The notes under the pieces are model-generated. The model was given only the letters and a program-made list of their open reading frames with translations, made no database searches and was not told the origin of the DNA. The position numbers were made by a program, and so were the translations under genes. Below, one piece after another: positions 56,931-64,000 of a stretch of DNA of 64,000 nt (position 1 is its first letter; each line of letters starts with the position of its first letter). Origin of the DNA: Ramlibacter lithotrophicus (lineage in GTDB: Bacteria; Pseudomonadota; Gammaproteobacteria; Burkholderiales; Burkholderiaceae_C); NCBI RefSeq assembly GCF_012184415.1, contig NZ_VTOX01000004.1, forward strand, positions 124,001-188,000, written 5' to 3'.

Positions 56931-57701
56931 ATGGCCAAGATCTTTTGTGTCGCCAACCAGAAGGGCGGGGTCGGCAAGACCACCACCACCGTCAACCTCG
57001 CCGCCGGCCTGGCCAAGGTCGGGCAGCGCGTGCTGATGGTCGACCTGGATCCGCAGGGCAACGCGACCATGGGGTCCGGCATCGACAAGCGCCAGCTCAA
57101 GCTGACCGTGTACGACGTGCTGCTCGAATCCGCCTCGGTCGCCGAGGCGAAGGTGCGCAGCGACAAGGGCGGCTTCGACGTCCTCGGCGCGAACCGCGAG
57201 CTGGCGGGCGCCGAAGTCGAGCTGGTGGACGTGGAGCGGCGCGAACAGCGCCTCAAGACCGCGCTGGCGGCCGCCGGCAGCGACTACGACTTCGTGCTGG
57301 TCGACTGCCCGCCGTCGCTGTCGATGCTGACGCTCAACGGCCTGTGCGCCGCGCACGGCGTGATCGTCCCCATGCAGTGCGAGTACTTCGCGCTGGAGGG
57401 GCTCACCGACCTGGTCAACACCATCAAGCAGGTGCACGCCAACCTGAACCGCGACCTGAAGATCATCGGGCTGCTGCGCGTCATGTTCGATCCGCGCATC
57501 ACGCTGCAGCAGCAGGTGAGCGAGCAGCTCAAGGCTCATTTCAAGGACAAGGTGTTCAACACCGTGATCCCGCGGAACGTGCGGCTGGCGGAAGCGCCGA
57601 GCTACGGACTGCCCGGCGTCGTCTTCGATCCGGCGGCCCGCGGCAGCACGGCCTACGTCGACTTCGCGGCCGAGATGGTCGAGCGCATCAAGACCATGTA
57701 A
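56931..57701 (+). CDS. parA: Chromosome-partitioning ATPase ParA
   Basis: 256 residues. Deviant Walker A is NQKGGVGKTTTTVNLAAG, Walker A' is MVDLDPQGNATMGSG, and Walker B is VLVDCPPSLSMLTLNGL. The C-terminus holds NVRLAEAPSYGLPG. The absence of an N-terminal HTH marks it as chromosomal. It segregates origins with ParB-parS. Confidence 0.97.
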   Translation: MAKIFCVANQKGGVGKTTTTVNLAAGLAKVGQRVLMVDLDPQGNATMGSGIDKRQLKLTVYDVLLESASVAEAKVRSDKGGFDVLGANRELAGAEVELVDVERREQRLKTALAAAGSDYDFVLVDCPPSLSMLTLNGLCAAHGVIVPMQCEYFALEGLTDLVNTIKQVHANLNRDLKIIGLLRVMFDPRITLQQQVSEQLKAHFKDKVFNTVIPRNVRLAEAPSYGLPGVVFDPAARGSTAYVDFAAEMVERIKTM

Positions 57702-57707
57702 GCGCGC

Positions 57708-58247
57708 ATGAAGCCATGCAATGTCCTGGTGCTGCCCGGCTGGCACGGTAGCGGCCCCACCCACTGGCAGAGCCGCTGGGAGCAGCGGCACGGCTACCGG
57801 CGGGTCGAGCAGCACGACTGGGATCGGCCCTTGCGCGGCGACTGGCTGGCCCGCCTCGAGGACCTCGTGCTGGCATGCGACGAGGCGCCGGTGCTGGTGG
57901 CGCACGGCCTCGGCTGCATCCAGGCGGCGGCCTGGGCCGCCACCTCGCGCAACGCGGCCCGGGTCAAGGCAGCCCTGCTGGTGGCGCCGCTCGACGTCGA
58001 GCGCGACGAGCTGCGGCCGCAACTGCCGACGTGGTCGCCGATCGCGCTGGACGCCTTGCCGTTCACGAGCGTGGTCGTCGCCGGCGCGGACGATCCGCTG
58101 TGCGACCCGCAGCGGGCCCGGATGCTCGCCGCCGCCTGGAGCGCGCAACTGGTGAACCAGCCCGCGGGCCAGCACCTCAATGCGGATTCCGGCCTCGGCA
58201 GCTGGCCCGAGGGCCACGTCCTGCTGCAGGACCTCATGAAAGACTGA
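57708..58247 (+). CDS. RBBP9/YdeN-type alpha/beta hydrolase lacking the Ser nucleophile
   Basis: 179 residues. The start NVLVLPGWHGSGPTHWQSRW and the RVEQHDW motif are typical. The nucleophile elbow reads VLVAHGLGC: Gly67 replaces the usual Ser of AHSLGC. The acid (AGADDPLC) and His (GQHLNADSGLG) remain. Without Ser it cannot be a conventional serine hydrolase. The gene sits between parA and parB, 6 bp after parA, as in other Burkholderiales. Confidence 0.87.
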   Translation: MKPCNVLVLPGWHGSGPTHWQSRWEQRHGYRRVEQHDWDRPLRGDWLARLEDLVLACDEAPVLVAHGLGCIQAAAWAATSRNAARVKAALLVAPLDVERDELRPQLPTWSPIALDALPFTSVVVAGADDPLCDPQRARMLAAAWSAQLVNQPAGQHLNADSGLGSWPEGHVLLQDLMKD

Positions 58248-58302
58248 CGATGAAATTTCGAGATCGCGCCACCGCCGCGAAGGCGTGGCGCAAGGAGCTG
58301 GC

Positions 58303-59220
58303 ATGGTGACGAAGAAACCGAAGGGTCTCGGACGCGGGCTCGAAGCCCTGCTCGGGCCGACGGCGGGCGAGGGCGGCGCCGACTCCTCCGCGACCAACCC
58401 CGGCCAGCCGGCCACCCTGCTGCTGGGGGACATGGTGCCCGGCATGTACCAGCCGCGCACCCGGATGGACGAGGGCGCGCTGTACGAACTGGCCGAGAGC
58501 ATCAAGGCCCAGGGGATCATGCAGCCGATCCTGGTCCGCCGCCTGAACGACGGCGCGAACGCCGGCAAATACGAGATCATCGCGGGCGAGCGGCGCTTCC
58601 GGGCCGCGAAGCTGGCGGGCCTCGACAGCGTGCCGGTGCTGGTGCGCGACGTGCCCAACGAGGCTGCGGCGGCCATGTCGCTGATCGAGAACATCCAGCG
58701 CGAGGACCTCAACCCGCTGGAGGAGGCCCACGGCCTGCAACGGCTGGTGAAGGAGTTCGGGCTTACTCACGAACAGGCGGCGCAGGCCGTGGGGCGGTCC
58801 CGCAGCGCCGCCAGCAACCTGCTGCGCCTGCTGAACCTGGCCGAGCCGGTGCAGACCATGTTGATGGCCGGCGACCTCGACATGGGTCACGCGCGGGCGC
58901 TGCTGGCGCTGGAACGGGCGGCGCAGATCACGGCGGCCAACCAGATCACGGCGAAGAAGCTCAACGTGCGGCAGGCCGAAAGCCTGGTCAAGAAGATCGG
59001 CGCCGAGTTCAACCTGGTCTCGCCCAAGCCAAAGAAGGAGAAGTCGCGCGACCTGCGCCGGGTCGAGGAGGAGCTCTCCGACCTGCTGACGGCGGAAGTG
59101 GAAGTGCGGGTGAAACGGCGCGTCAAGCGCAACGGCCGCATCGAGGACATGGGCGAGCTGGCGATCCAGTTCGGCTCGCTCGAGGAACTCAACGGCCTGA
59201 TCGACAAGCTGCGCGGCTAG
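58303..59220 (+). CDS. parB: Chromosome-partitioning protein ParB
   Basis: 305 residues. It starts MVTKKPKGLGRGLEALLGPT. The CTP-binding box is GERRFRAAKLAG, with SLIENIQREDLNPLEEAHGL, then the HTH LTHEQAAQAVGRSRSAASNLL, and a C-terminal dimerisation domain ending LNGLIDKLRG. GGAG precedes ATG 58303. It binds parS and spreads as a CTP-dependent clamp. The stop codon is part of a 20-bp inverted repeat. Confidence 0.97.
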   Translation: MVTKKPKGLGRGLEALLGPTAGEGGADSSATNPGQPATLLLGDMVPGMYQPRTRMDEGALYELAESIKAQGIMQPILVRRLNDGANAGKYEIIAGERRFRAAKLAGLDSVPVLVRDVPNEAAAAMSLIENIQREDLNPLEEAHGLQRLVKEFGLTHEQAAQAVGRSRSAASNLLRLLNLAEPVQTMLMAGDLDMGHARALLALERAAQITAANQITAKKLNVRQAESLVKKIGAEFNLVSPKPKKEKSRDLRRVEEELSDLLTAEVEVRVKRRVKRNGRIEDMGELAIQFGSLEELNGLIDKLRG

Positions 59221-59274
59221 GAGCCTGGGCGGCAGAGGGACGCCGTGCCCGTCTCTCTGCCGCCCAGGCTCCTA
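59218..59274. terminator. Bidirectional terminator formed by both stop codons
   Basis: The arms TAGGAGCCTGGGCGGCAGAG (59218-59237) and its exact complement (59255-59274) form a 20-bp perfect stem with a 17-nt loop. The left arm starts with the parB stop TAG and the right arm, read on the minus strand, with the LysR stop TAG. Converging transcripts would both end here. Confidence 0.82.
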
Positions 59275-60201
59275 GGCCGCTGTTGCGATCTGCCGCCGGA
59301 ACTCCTCGGCCGCCGGCGACAGGCTCCGGTCGCGCCGGGTGATGAGGTGGATGGCGGGGAACCGCAGCGGCAGTTCGATCGGCAGCACCGCCAGCACCCC
59401 CAGCCGTGCATAGTGCTTGGCCAGCGCGGCCGGCATCACCGCCACCGCGTCCGTGATCTCCAGCAGGGCCGTGGTGAGGATGGTCGAAGGCGTTTCGAGA
59501 ATGTCCAGGCGCGCGTGGACGCCGGCCTCGTGCAACGCGGCTTCGAGGCGATGGCGCTGCGGCGAGCCCGGTGGCTGCAGGACCCAGGGCCATTCCGCGA
59601 GTGCGGCCAGCGAGAGCGGCTCGCGCCCGAGCAGCGCATGGCCGGCGCGGACCACCGCCACATGGCGATCATTGAGGAGTTCCAGCGCCAGGTAGTCCTG
59701 GTCGTCGCTGCCGGGCGTGAGGCGCCCCAGCATCACGTCCACCTCGCCCGCCGCCAGCAGCGAGAGCATGACGTCGCTGGTTTCCACCACCACGGACACG
59801 GCCACCCGGGGATGCAGCCGCCGGTATTGCGCCAGTGCCGGCGCGAGGAGTTCGGGCACGGCTCCCGGAACACTGCCCAGCCGAACGACGCCGCTCAGGC
59901 CGGAGGCCAGTGCCTGCATTTCGCGGCGTGCCCGGCTGAAGTCGTTGCGCAGCTGGCGCGCATAGCGGATCAGCACCTCGCCGGTGGCGGTCGGCTCCAT
60001 GCCGCGCGCCCGCCGTGTGAAAAGCGGTGCACCGAGGGCATCCTCCGCCTGTTGCAGCAATTTGCTCGCGGCCGGCTGGCTGATGTTCATCGCCGCGGCG
60101 GCACGTCCGAGATTGCCCTCCGAGCCGAGCTCCGCCAGCAGCATCAGTTGCCGGGTCCGCAACCGCAGGAACATCGGTGCATCGCGCGACGTGAAACTCA
60201 C
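59272..60201 (-). CDS. LysR-family transcriptional regulator
   Basis: 309 residues from GTG 60201 (AGAGG at about -8); ATG 60174 is an alternative. The HTH reads LMLLAELGSEGNLGRAAAAM, then NISQPAASKLLQQAEDALGA, with PLFTRRARGMEPTATGEVLI. The effector-binding domain follows (GVVRLGSVPGAVPELLAPAL, LAAGEVDVMLGRL). It is divergent from the Bug-PdxA cluster and probably its regulator. Confidence 0.9.
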   Translation of the reverse strand: MSFTSRDAPMFLRLRTRQLMLLAELGSEGNLGRAAAAMNISQPAASKLLQQAEDALGAPLFTRRARGMEPTATGEVLIRYARQLRNDFSRARREMQALASGLSGVVRLGSVPGAVPELLAPALAQYRRLHPRVAVSVVVETSDVMLSLLAAGEVDVMLGRLTPGSDDQDYLALELLNDRHVAVVRAGHALLGREPLSLAALAEWPWVLQPPGSPQRHRLEAALHEAGVHARLDILETPSTILTTALLEITDAVAVMPAALAKHYARLGVLAVLPIELPLRFPAIHLITRRDRSLSPAAEEFRRQIATAA

Positions 60202-60319
60202 AGGGCCTCTGCCATAGCTCTTTCGATATGGATTCTCTCGATAAATCGATTGGCGATGAATGACGAAGACCCTTAGTCTGCGGTGACGCGGCCCGCCGCC
60301 CATTACGAGGAGACGCCCA

Positions 60320-61306
60320 GTGACCACGACTTTCCCGCTCATGCGCCGCGCGCTGGTGCTCGGCACCGCCTCCTGCGCCTTGCTCGCCCCCGCGCTGGCG
60401 GTGGCGCAGACCTGGCCCGACAAACCGCTGCGCATCATGGTCGGCGCGTCGCCGGGCGGCGGCACCGACATCCTGGCCCGGATGCTGGCGGACAAGTTCG
60501 CGCCCAGCCTGAAGCAGTCCGTCGTCGTCGAGAACCGGCCCGGTGCGTCCAACACGATTGCGGCGGACATGACGGCGCACGCCGTGCCCGACGGCACGAC
60601 GCTGCTGCTGGCGACCAACACCGGGCAGGCGGTGGCCCCGCACCTGCTCAAGCTCAAGTACGACCCGCTCAAGGACCTCCAGCCGATCGGCCTCGTCGCC
60701 GTGATGCCCAACGTCCTGGTGGTGCCGACGACTTCGCCCTACCGCACGCTGAAGGAGCTGACGGCGGCGATGGCGGCGAAGCCGGGCACGTTCAAGTACG
60801 CCTCGTCGGGGATCGGCAGCACCCAGCACGTGGGCGGCGAGGCGTTCAACCTGAGCACCGGGCTCAAGAGCATCCACATCCCGTACAAGGGCAGCTCGCA
60901 GGCCCACATGGACATCCTGTCGGGCCAGGTCGAGATGATGTTCGACAGCACCTCGTCCGCGATGTCGCAGATCAAGGCCGGCAAGTTCCGGCCGCTGGCG
61001 ATCGCCTGGGACAAGCGCTCACCCGAGCTGCCCGACGTGGCCACGCTCGCGGAACAAGGCATCAAGGGCGCCGACGTGCAGACCTGGTATGGCCTGTACG
61101 TGACGGCCGGCACGCCGCGTCCGGTGGTCGAGCGGCTCGGTGCCGAACTGGCGCGGGTGCTGAAGCTGCCGGACGTGCAGGAGCGGATCAAGGGACTCGG
61201 TGGCGAGATCAACCCGCTTTCGCTCGAGCAGTTCGCGGCGATGAACCGCGCCGAGTACGAGCGCTACGGCAAGCTGGTGCGCGACGCCAACATCAAGGCG
61301 GAATAG
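60320..61306 (+). CDS. Bug/TctC-family periplasmic substrate-binding protein
   Basis: 328 residues from a GTG at 60320 with AGGAG upstream. The signal peptide MRRALVLGTASCALLAPALA (cleavage after AVAQ) leads to WPDKPLRIMVGASPGGGTDI, ENRPGASNTIAADM, YASSGIGSTQHVGG and IPYKGSSQAHMDILSGQVEM. It probably collects the substrate of the downstream PdxA-like enzyme. There is no permease in the cluster. Confidence 0.92.
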   Translation: MTTTFPLMRRALVLGTASCALLAPALAVAQTWPDKPLRIMVGASPGGGTDILARMLADKFAPSLKQSVVVENRPGASNTIAADMTAHAVPDGTTLLLATNTGQAVAPHLLKLKYDPLKDLQPIGLVAVMPNVLVVPTTSPYRTLKELTAAMAAKPGTFKYASSGIGSTQHVGGEAFNLSTGLKSIHIPYKGSSQAHMDILSGQVEMMFDSTSSAMSQIKAGKFRPLAIAWDKRSPELPDVATLAEQGIKGADVQTWYGLYVTAGTPRPVVERLGAELARVLKLPDVQERIKGLGGEINPLSLEQFAAMNRAEYERYGKLVRDANIKAE

Positions 61307-61316
61307 GGAGAACCGA

Positions 61317-62351
61317 TTGAACAGCAACGACGCCCTCCGCGGCGCGCGGCGGCCGCGCATCGCCGTCCTGCCCGGAGACCCGAGCGGCATCGGTCCCGAA
61401 ATGACCGTGAAGCTGCTGGCGCGGCCGGCCAATGTCGCGGCCGCCGACGTGCTGCTGATCGCCGACAGGGCGGCACTGGCCTCGGGCGAGCAGATCGCGG
61501 CGACGCGGCTCGGACTGCGTCGAGTGGACACCCTGGACCAGGTCCGGTTCGAGCCCGGGCGACCGGCCCTGGTGGCGCTGGATACGTTGCGCGGCGATCC
61601 GCCGATGCTGGGGGAATGCCGGGAAGCCTCCGGACGCGCCGCGCTGGAAGCGCTGGCCCTGGCCACCGACGCGGTGCAGCGCGGCCTGGCCGACGCCATC
61701 GTGTTCGCGCCGCTGAACAAGCACGCGCTGCGCCTGGCCGGCATGCAGCACGAGGACGAACTGCGCTACCTGCAGGAGCGCTTTGGCGTAGCGGGATTCG
61801 TCTGCGAGTTCAACATCACGGGCGGCCTGTGGACCTCGCGTGTCACGTCGCACGTGCCGCTGCGCGATGTCGCCGGCCTGATCACCCGCGAGCGGGTGGC
61901 GGACGCGGTGTCGATCGTCGACCGGGTGCTGCGGCAGTCGGGCGTCGCCGGCCCGCGCATCGCCGTGTCGGGACTCAATCCACACGCCGGCGACGGCGGC
62001 TCGATCGGCAGCGAGGAGATCGACGTCATCGCACCGGCGGTGCAGGCGCTGCGCGGCAGCGGCATCGACGCGCGGGGACCGTTCTCGCCGGACACCATCT
62101 TCCTGGCCGCGCGCCGCGGCGACTTCGACGCCGTGGTGTCGATGTACCACGACCAGGGACAGATCGCCATGAAGCTGATGGGGTTCGACGTCGGCGTGAC
62201 CCTGCACGGCGGACTCCCGGTGCCTGTGGCGACGTGCGCCAGCGGCAGCGCCTTCGACATCGCGGGGCAGGGCGTGGCCAACGTCGAAGGGCTGCAGGCG
62301 GCGTTCGACCTCTGCGTCAGGATGGCTGCCAGCCGGCCGGCAGCGGCGTGA
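61317..62351 (+). CDS. PdxA-family dehydrogenase (PdxA2-like)
   Basis: 344 residues from a TTG at 61317 preceded by AGGGAG. The family motifs are AVLPGDPSGIGPEMTVKLLA, the metal-site His residues in VTSHVPLRD, LNPHAGDGG and SMYHDQGQIAMK, and VTLHGGLPVPVATCASGSAF. PdxA oxidises 4-phosphohydroxy-L-threonine. Paralogues (PdxA2) act on related phosphorylated hydroxy acids; the Bug/LysR context favours a catabolic PdxA2 rather than vitamin B6 synthesis. Confidence 0.87.
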   Translation: MNSNDALRGARRPRIAVLPGDPSGIGPEMTVKLLARPANVAAADVLLIADRAALASGEQIAATRLGLRRVDTLDQVRFEPGRPALVALDTLRGDPPMLGECREASGRAALEALALATDAVQRGLADAIVFAPLNKHALRLAGMQHEDELRYLQERFGVAGFVCEFNITGGLWTSRVTSHVPLRDVAGLITRERVADAVSIVDRVLRQSGVAGPRIAVSGLNPHAGDGGSIGSEEIDVIAPAVQALRGSGIDARGPFSPDTIFLAARRGDFDAVVSMYHDQGQIAMKLMGFDVGVTLHGGLPVPVATCASGSAFDIAGQGVANVEGLQAAFDLCVRMAASRPAAA

Positions 62352-62369
62352 GGGCGGCCGCCGTCGGCG

Positions 62370-62921
62370 TCAGCGCGAGCGGCTGATGCCCGGGCGCGGC
62401 GGCTGCGCGTCCAGCTCCAGCCCGCCGAAATAGATTCGCTTGGGCATGGCCGTGCGGTCCGAGGCATAGGCCGCCGCCGGCTCGCCACCGGCCGCTGCCG
62501 GCAGCGGCCGCACCCAGACTTCCACGCTGTCCTGGCCGTAGACGATCTCGAGGACCGACTGCGCCATCCGCACGTTCTCCCGGCGAAAGACGGCGTCCAG
62601 CGGGATCTCGTAGCGCCGCGGCTCGCCCTTGTGATTGCGGAAGCCGATCGTCAGCAGCCCGGTGGGCAGCGGTTCCGGATACATGCGCACCGCGGTGGAG
62701 CCGCACAGCGACTGCGGCGCATGGCCGCCCAGCGCGCCCGCGGCCTGGAACTCCAGCGTCACGGCCTCGACGCAGCCGCGCGCCGCGCGCTCCTCGATGC
62801 CCCAGGCGAGGCCGGATTGCGCGGCGGCGCTGCCGCACGCGACCAGCGCCCAGGCGGCGGCCAGCGGCACCAGCCTGCTGGCGGCCCATGCCGAACGGTG
62901 CGGGATCGGTTGCTGGCGCAT
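62370..62921 (-). CDS. Secreted hypothetical protein (183 aa)
   Basis: An N-terminal signal-like region (RLVPLAAAWALVACGSAAAQ; VACG could be a lipobox) precedes a beta-rich mature protein with Cys in ARGCVEAV and QSLCGSTAV that could pair. I do not recognise the family. It is convergent with the PdxA-like gene, 18 bp between stops, and 72 bp downstream of the FAD oxidase stop. Confidence 0.6.
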   Translation of the reverse strand: MRQQPIPHRSAWAASRLVPLAAAWALVACGSAAAQSGLAWGIEERAARGCVEAVTLEFQAAGALGGHAPQSLCGSTAVRMYPEPLPTGLLTIGFRNHKGEPRRYEIPLDAVFRRENVRMAQSVLEIVYGQDSVEVWVRPLPAAAGGEPAAAYASDRTAMPKRIYFGGLELDAQPPRPGISRSR

Positions 62922-62993
62922 GGCGTGAGGGCCTGGCGGCCGCTGATGGAGCTTCGCCCGACTGTAGGGCCTGCGGTGGATCCGGGCAACACG

Positions 62994-64000
62994 CTAGAGC
63001 GTGAAGATCTTTCCCGGGTTCATGATGTTCTTCGGGTCCAGCGCGCGCTTGATGGTGCGCATCATCTCCACCGCGCCGGCGCCCGCTTCGGTGACCAGGA
63101 AGTCCATCTTGTGCAGCCCCACGCCGTGCTCGCCGCTGCACGTGCCGCCCATTTCGAGCGCGCGCGACACCAGCGCATGATTGAGCCGCTCCGCCACCTC
63201 GCGCTCCTGCGGCTTGGCCGGATCGAGCAGGTAGCCGAAGTGGAAGTTGCCGTCGCCCACGTGGCCGACGATGAAGTACGGCAGCCCGCTCTCGTCGGCC
63301 TCGCGCACCGAATCCAGCAGGCAGTCGGCCAGCCGCGAGATCGGCACGCAGGTGTCCGTGGAGATGGCGCGGCAGCCCGGCTTCGACTGGATCGCGGCGA
63401 AGTAGGCGTTGTGCCGCGCCGTCCAGAGGCGGGTGCGCTCCTCGGGGGTGGTTGCCCATTCGAAGGCCTTGCCGCCGTGGTCGGCCGCGATCTCCTGCAC
63501 CACCTCGGCCTGCTCCTTCACGCCGGCCGGCGAGCCGTGGAATTCCATCAGCAGCATCGGCTCCTCGCGCAGCGCGAGCTTGCTGTGCGCGTTGACCATG
63601 CGCACCGCGTTCTGGTCGATCAGTTCGACGCGGGCGATCGGCACCCCCAGCTGGATGACCTGGATGACGGTGTGGACGGCGTCGGCGATGCTGGGGAACG
63701 AGCACACCGCGGCGGAGATCGCCTCGGGCAGCGGGTACAGGCGCAGCGTGACCTCGGTGATGACGCCCAGCGTGCCTTCGCTGCCGATGAAGAGGCGCGT
63801 CAGGTCATAGCCGGCGCTGGATTTCTTGGCGCGGGTGCCGGTGCGGATCACCTCGCCGCTGGCGGTGACCACCTCCAGGCTCAGGACGTTGTCGCGCATC
63901 GTGCCGTAGCGCACGGCGTTGGTGCCGCTGGCGCGCGTCGCGCTCATCCCGCCGATGGTCGCATCCGCGCCGGGATCGATCGGGAAGAACAGGCCCGTGC
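62994..64000 (-). CDS. FAD-binding oxidase of the GlcD/D-lactate dehydrogenase type (5' end outside window)
   Basis: The N-terminal part runs off the right edge; about 335 codons are present. The FAD_binding_4 motif PIDPGADATIGGMSATRASG, then KSSAGYDLTRLFIGSEGTLG is clear, and the C-terminal FAD-oxidase domain includes FIVGHVGDGNFHFGYLLD and GTCSGEHGVGLHKM. It oxidises a 2-hydroxy acid (glycolate or D-lactate type) and passes electrons to quinone or cytochrome. The ATG at 63947 is internal, not the real start. Confidence 0.92.
   Translation of the reverse strand, partial: TGLFFPIDPGADATIGGMSATRASGTNAVRYGTMRDNVLSLEVVTASGEVIRTGTRAKKSSAGYDLTRLFIGSEGTLGVITEVTLRLYPLPEAISAAVCSFPSIADAVHTVIQVIQLGVPIARVELIDQNAVRMVNAHSKLALREEPMLLMEFHGSPAGVKEQAEVVQEIAADHGGKAFEWATTPEERTRLWTARHNAYFAAIQSKPGCRAISTDTCVPISRLADCLLDSVREADESGLPYFIVGHVGDGNFHFGYLLDPAKPQEREVAERLNHALVSRALEMGGTCSGEHGVGLHKMDFLVTEAGAGAVEMMRTIKRALDPKNIMNPGKIFTL

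Overview
The window is high-GC DNA (about 68-70% by eye) from a betaproteobacterium of the order Burkholderiales, most probably a Comamonadaceae member of the Ramlibacter/Variovorax type. The basis is the protein types and gene orders: rpmH-rnpA-yidD-yidC divergent from dnaA-dnaN-gyrB, mnmG-rsmG-lysE-parA-hydrolase-parB, and many Bug/TctC receptors next to LysR regulators. This placement rests on reading, not on a database search. It is a chromosomal replication-origin neighbourhood. I saw no rRNA, tRNA, IS element, prophage or CRISPR array. No gene-free stretch exceeds 300 bp; the longest gaps (2323-2548, 16893-17178, 32328-32599, 38950-39186) hold divergent promoters or the origin-like element.

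Layout. 1-8 kb: yidC (cut by the window edge), yidD, rnpA and rpmH leftward; dnaA, dnaN and gyrB rightward. 8-24 kb: accessory genes, namely a BTAD regulator, a DUF1059 protein, a large Ig-repeat protein, a GH5 lipoprotein, an adenylate cyclase-TPR protein, a Tat-exported metallo-beta-lactamase-fold protein, a low-GC DUF3883 nuclease-like gene, and a LysR/CoA-transferase/HMG-CoA-lyase-like/Bug catabolic cluster. 24-32 kb: a FitAB-type toxin-antitoxin pair, membrane and small proteins, a DEDDh exonuclease, and minCDE. 32.3-32.6 kb: an AT-rich intergenic region with DnaA boxes and DnaA-trio repeats. 32.6-37 kb: udgX plus DUF4130, then ybhP-clsB-ybhN. 37-42 kb: pagL, small secreted proteins, pirin, DUF2892, a Crp/Fnr regulator, cueR and copZ, divergent from copA. 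44-53 kb: an Old Yellow Enzyme, MFS transporter, GST, AsmA-like protein, transglutaminase, aldehyde dehydrogenase, an AAA ATPase with a striking operator, and an FMN reductase. 53.6-59.2 kb: mnmG-rsmG-lysE-parA-hydrolase-parB with two parS sites inside coding sequence. 59-64 kb: LysR/Bug/PdxA-like cluster, a secreted protein and a GlcD-type FAD oxidase cut by the edge.

Main points. (1) The best origin architecture (DnaA box, GC-rich spacer, CTA-type DnaA-trios, AT-rich tract) is not beside dnaA. It lies 30 kb away at 32.37-32.56 kb, and part of it is a diverged copy of the dnaA-dnaN intergenic segment. (2) GyrB carries a 29-residue Gly/Asn/Ser-rich insertion inside its TOPRIM domain. (3) UdgX and DUF4130 are separate overlapping genes, with no radical-SAM partner in the window. 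(4) The copper genes combine two CueR promoters, a perfect FNR-type box and an Fnr-like regulator in one cluster, and copA looks leaderless. (5) The hydrolase between parA and parB has lost its catalytic serine. (6) An AAA ATPase is preceded by a nested, evenly spaced four-half-site palindrome.
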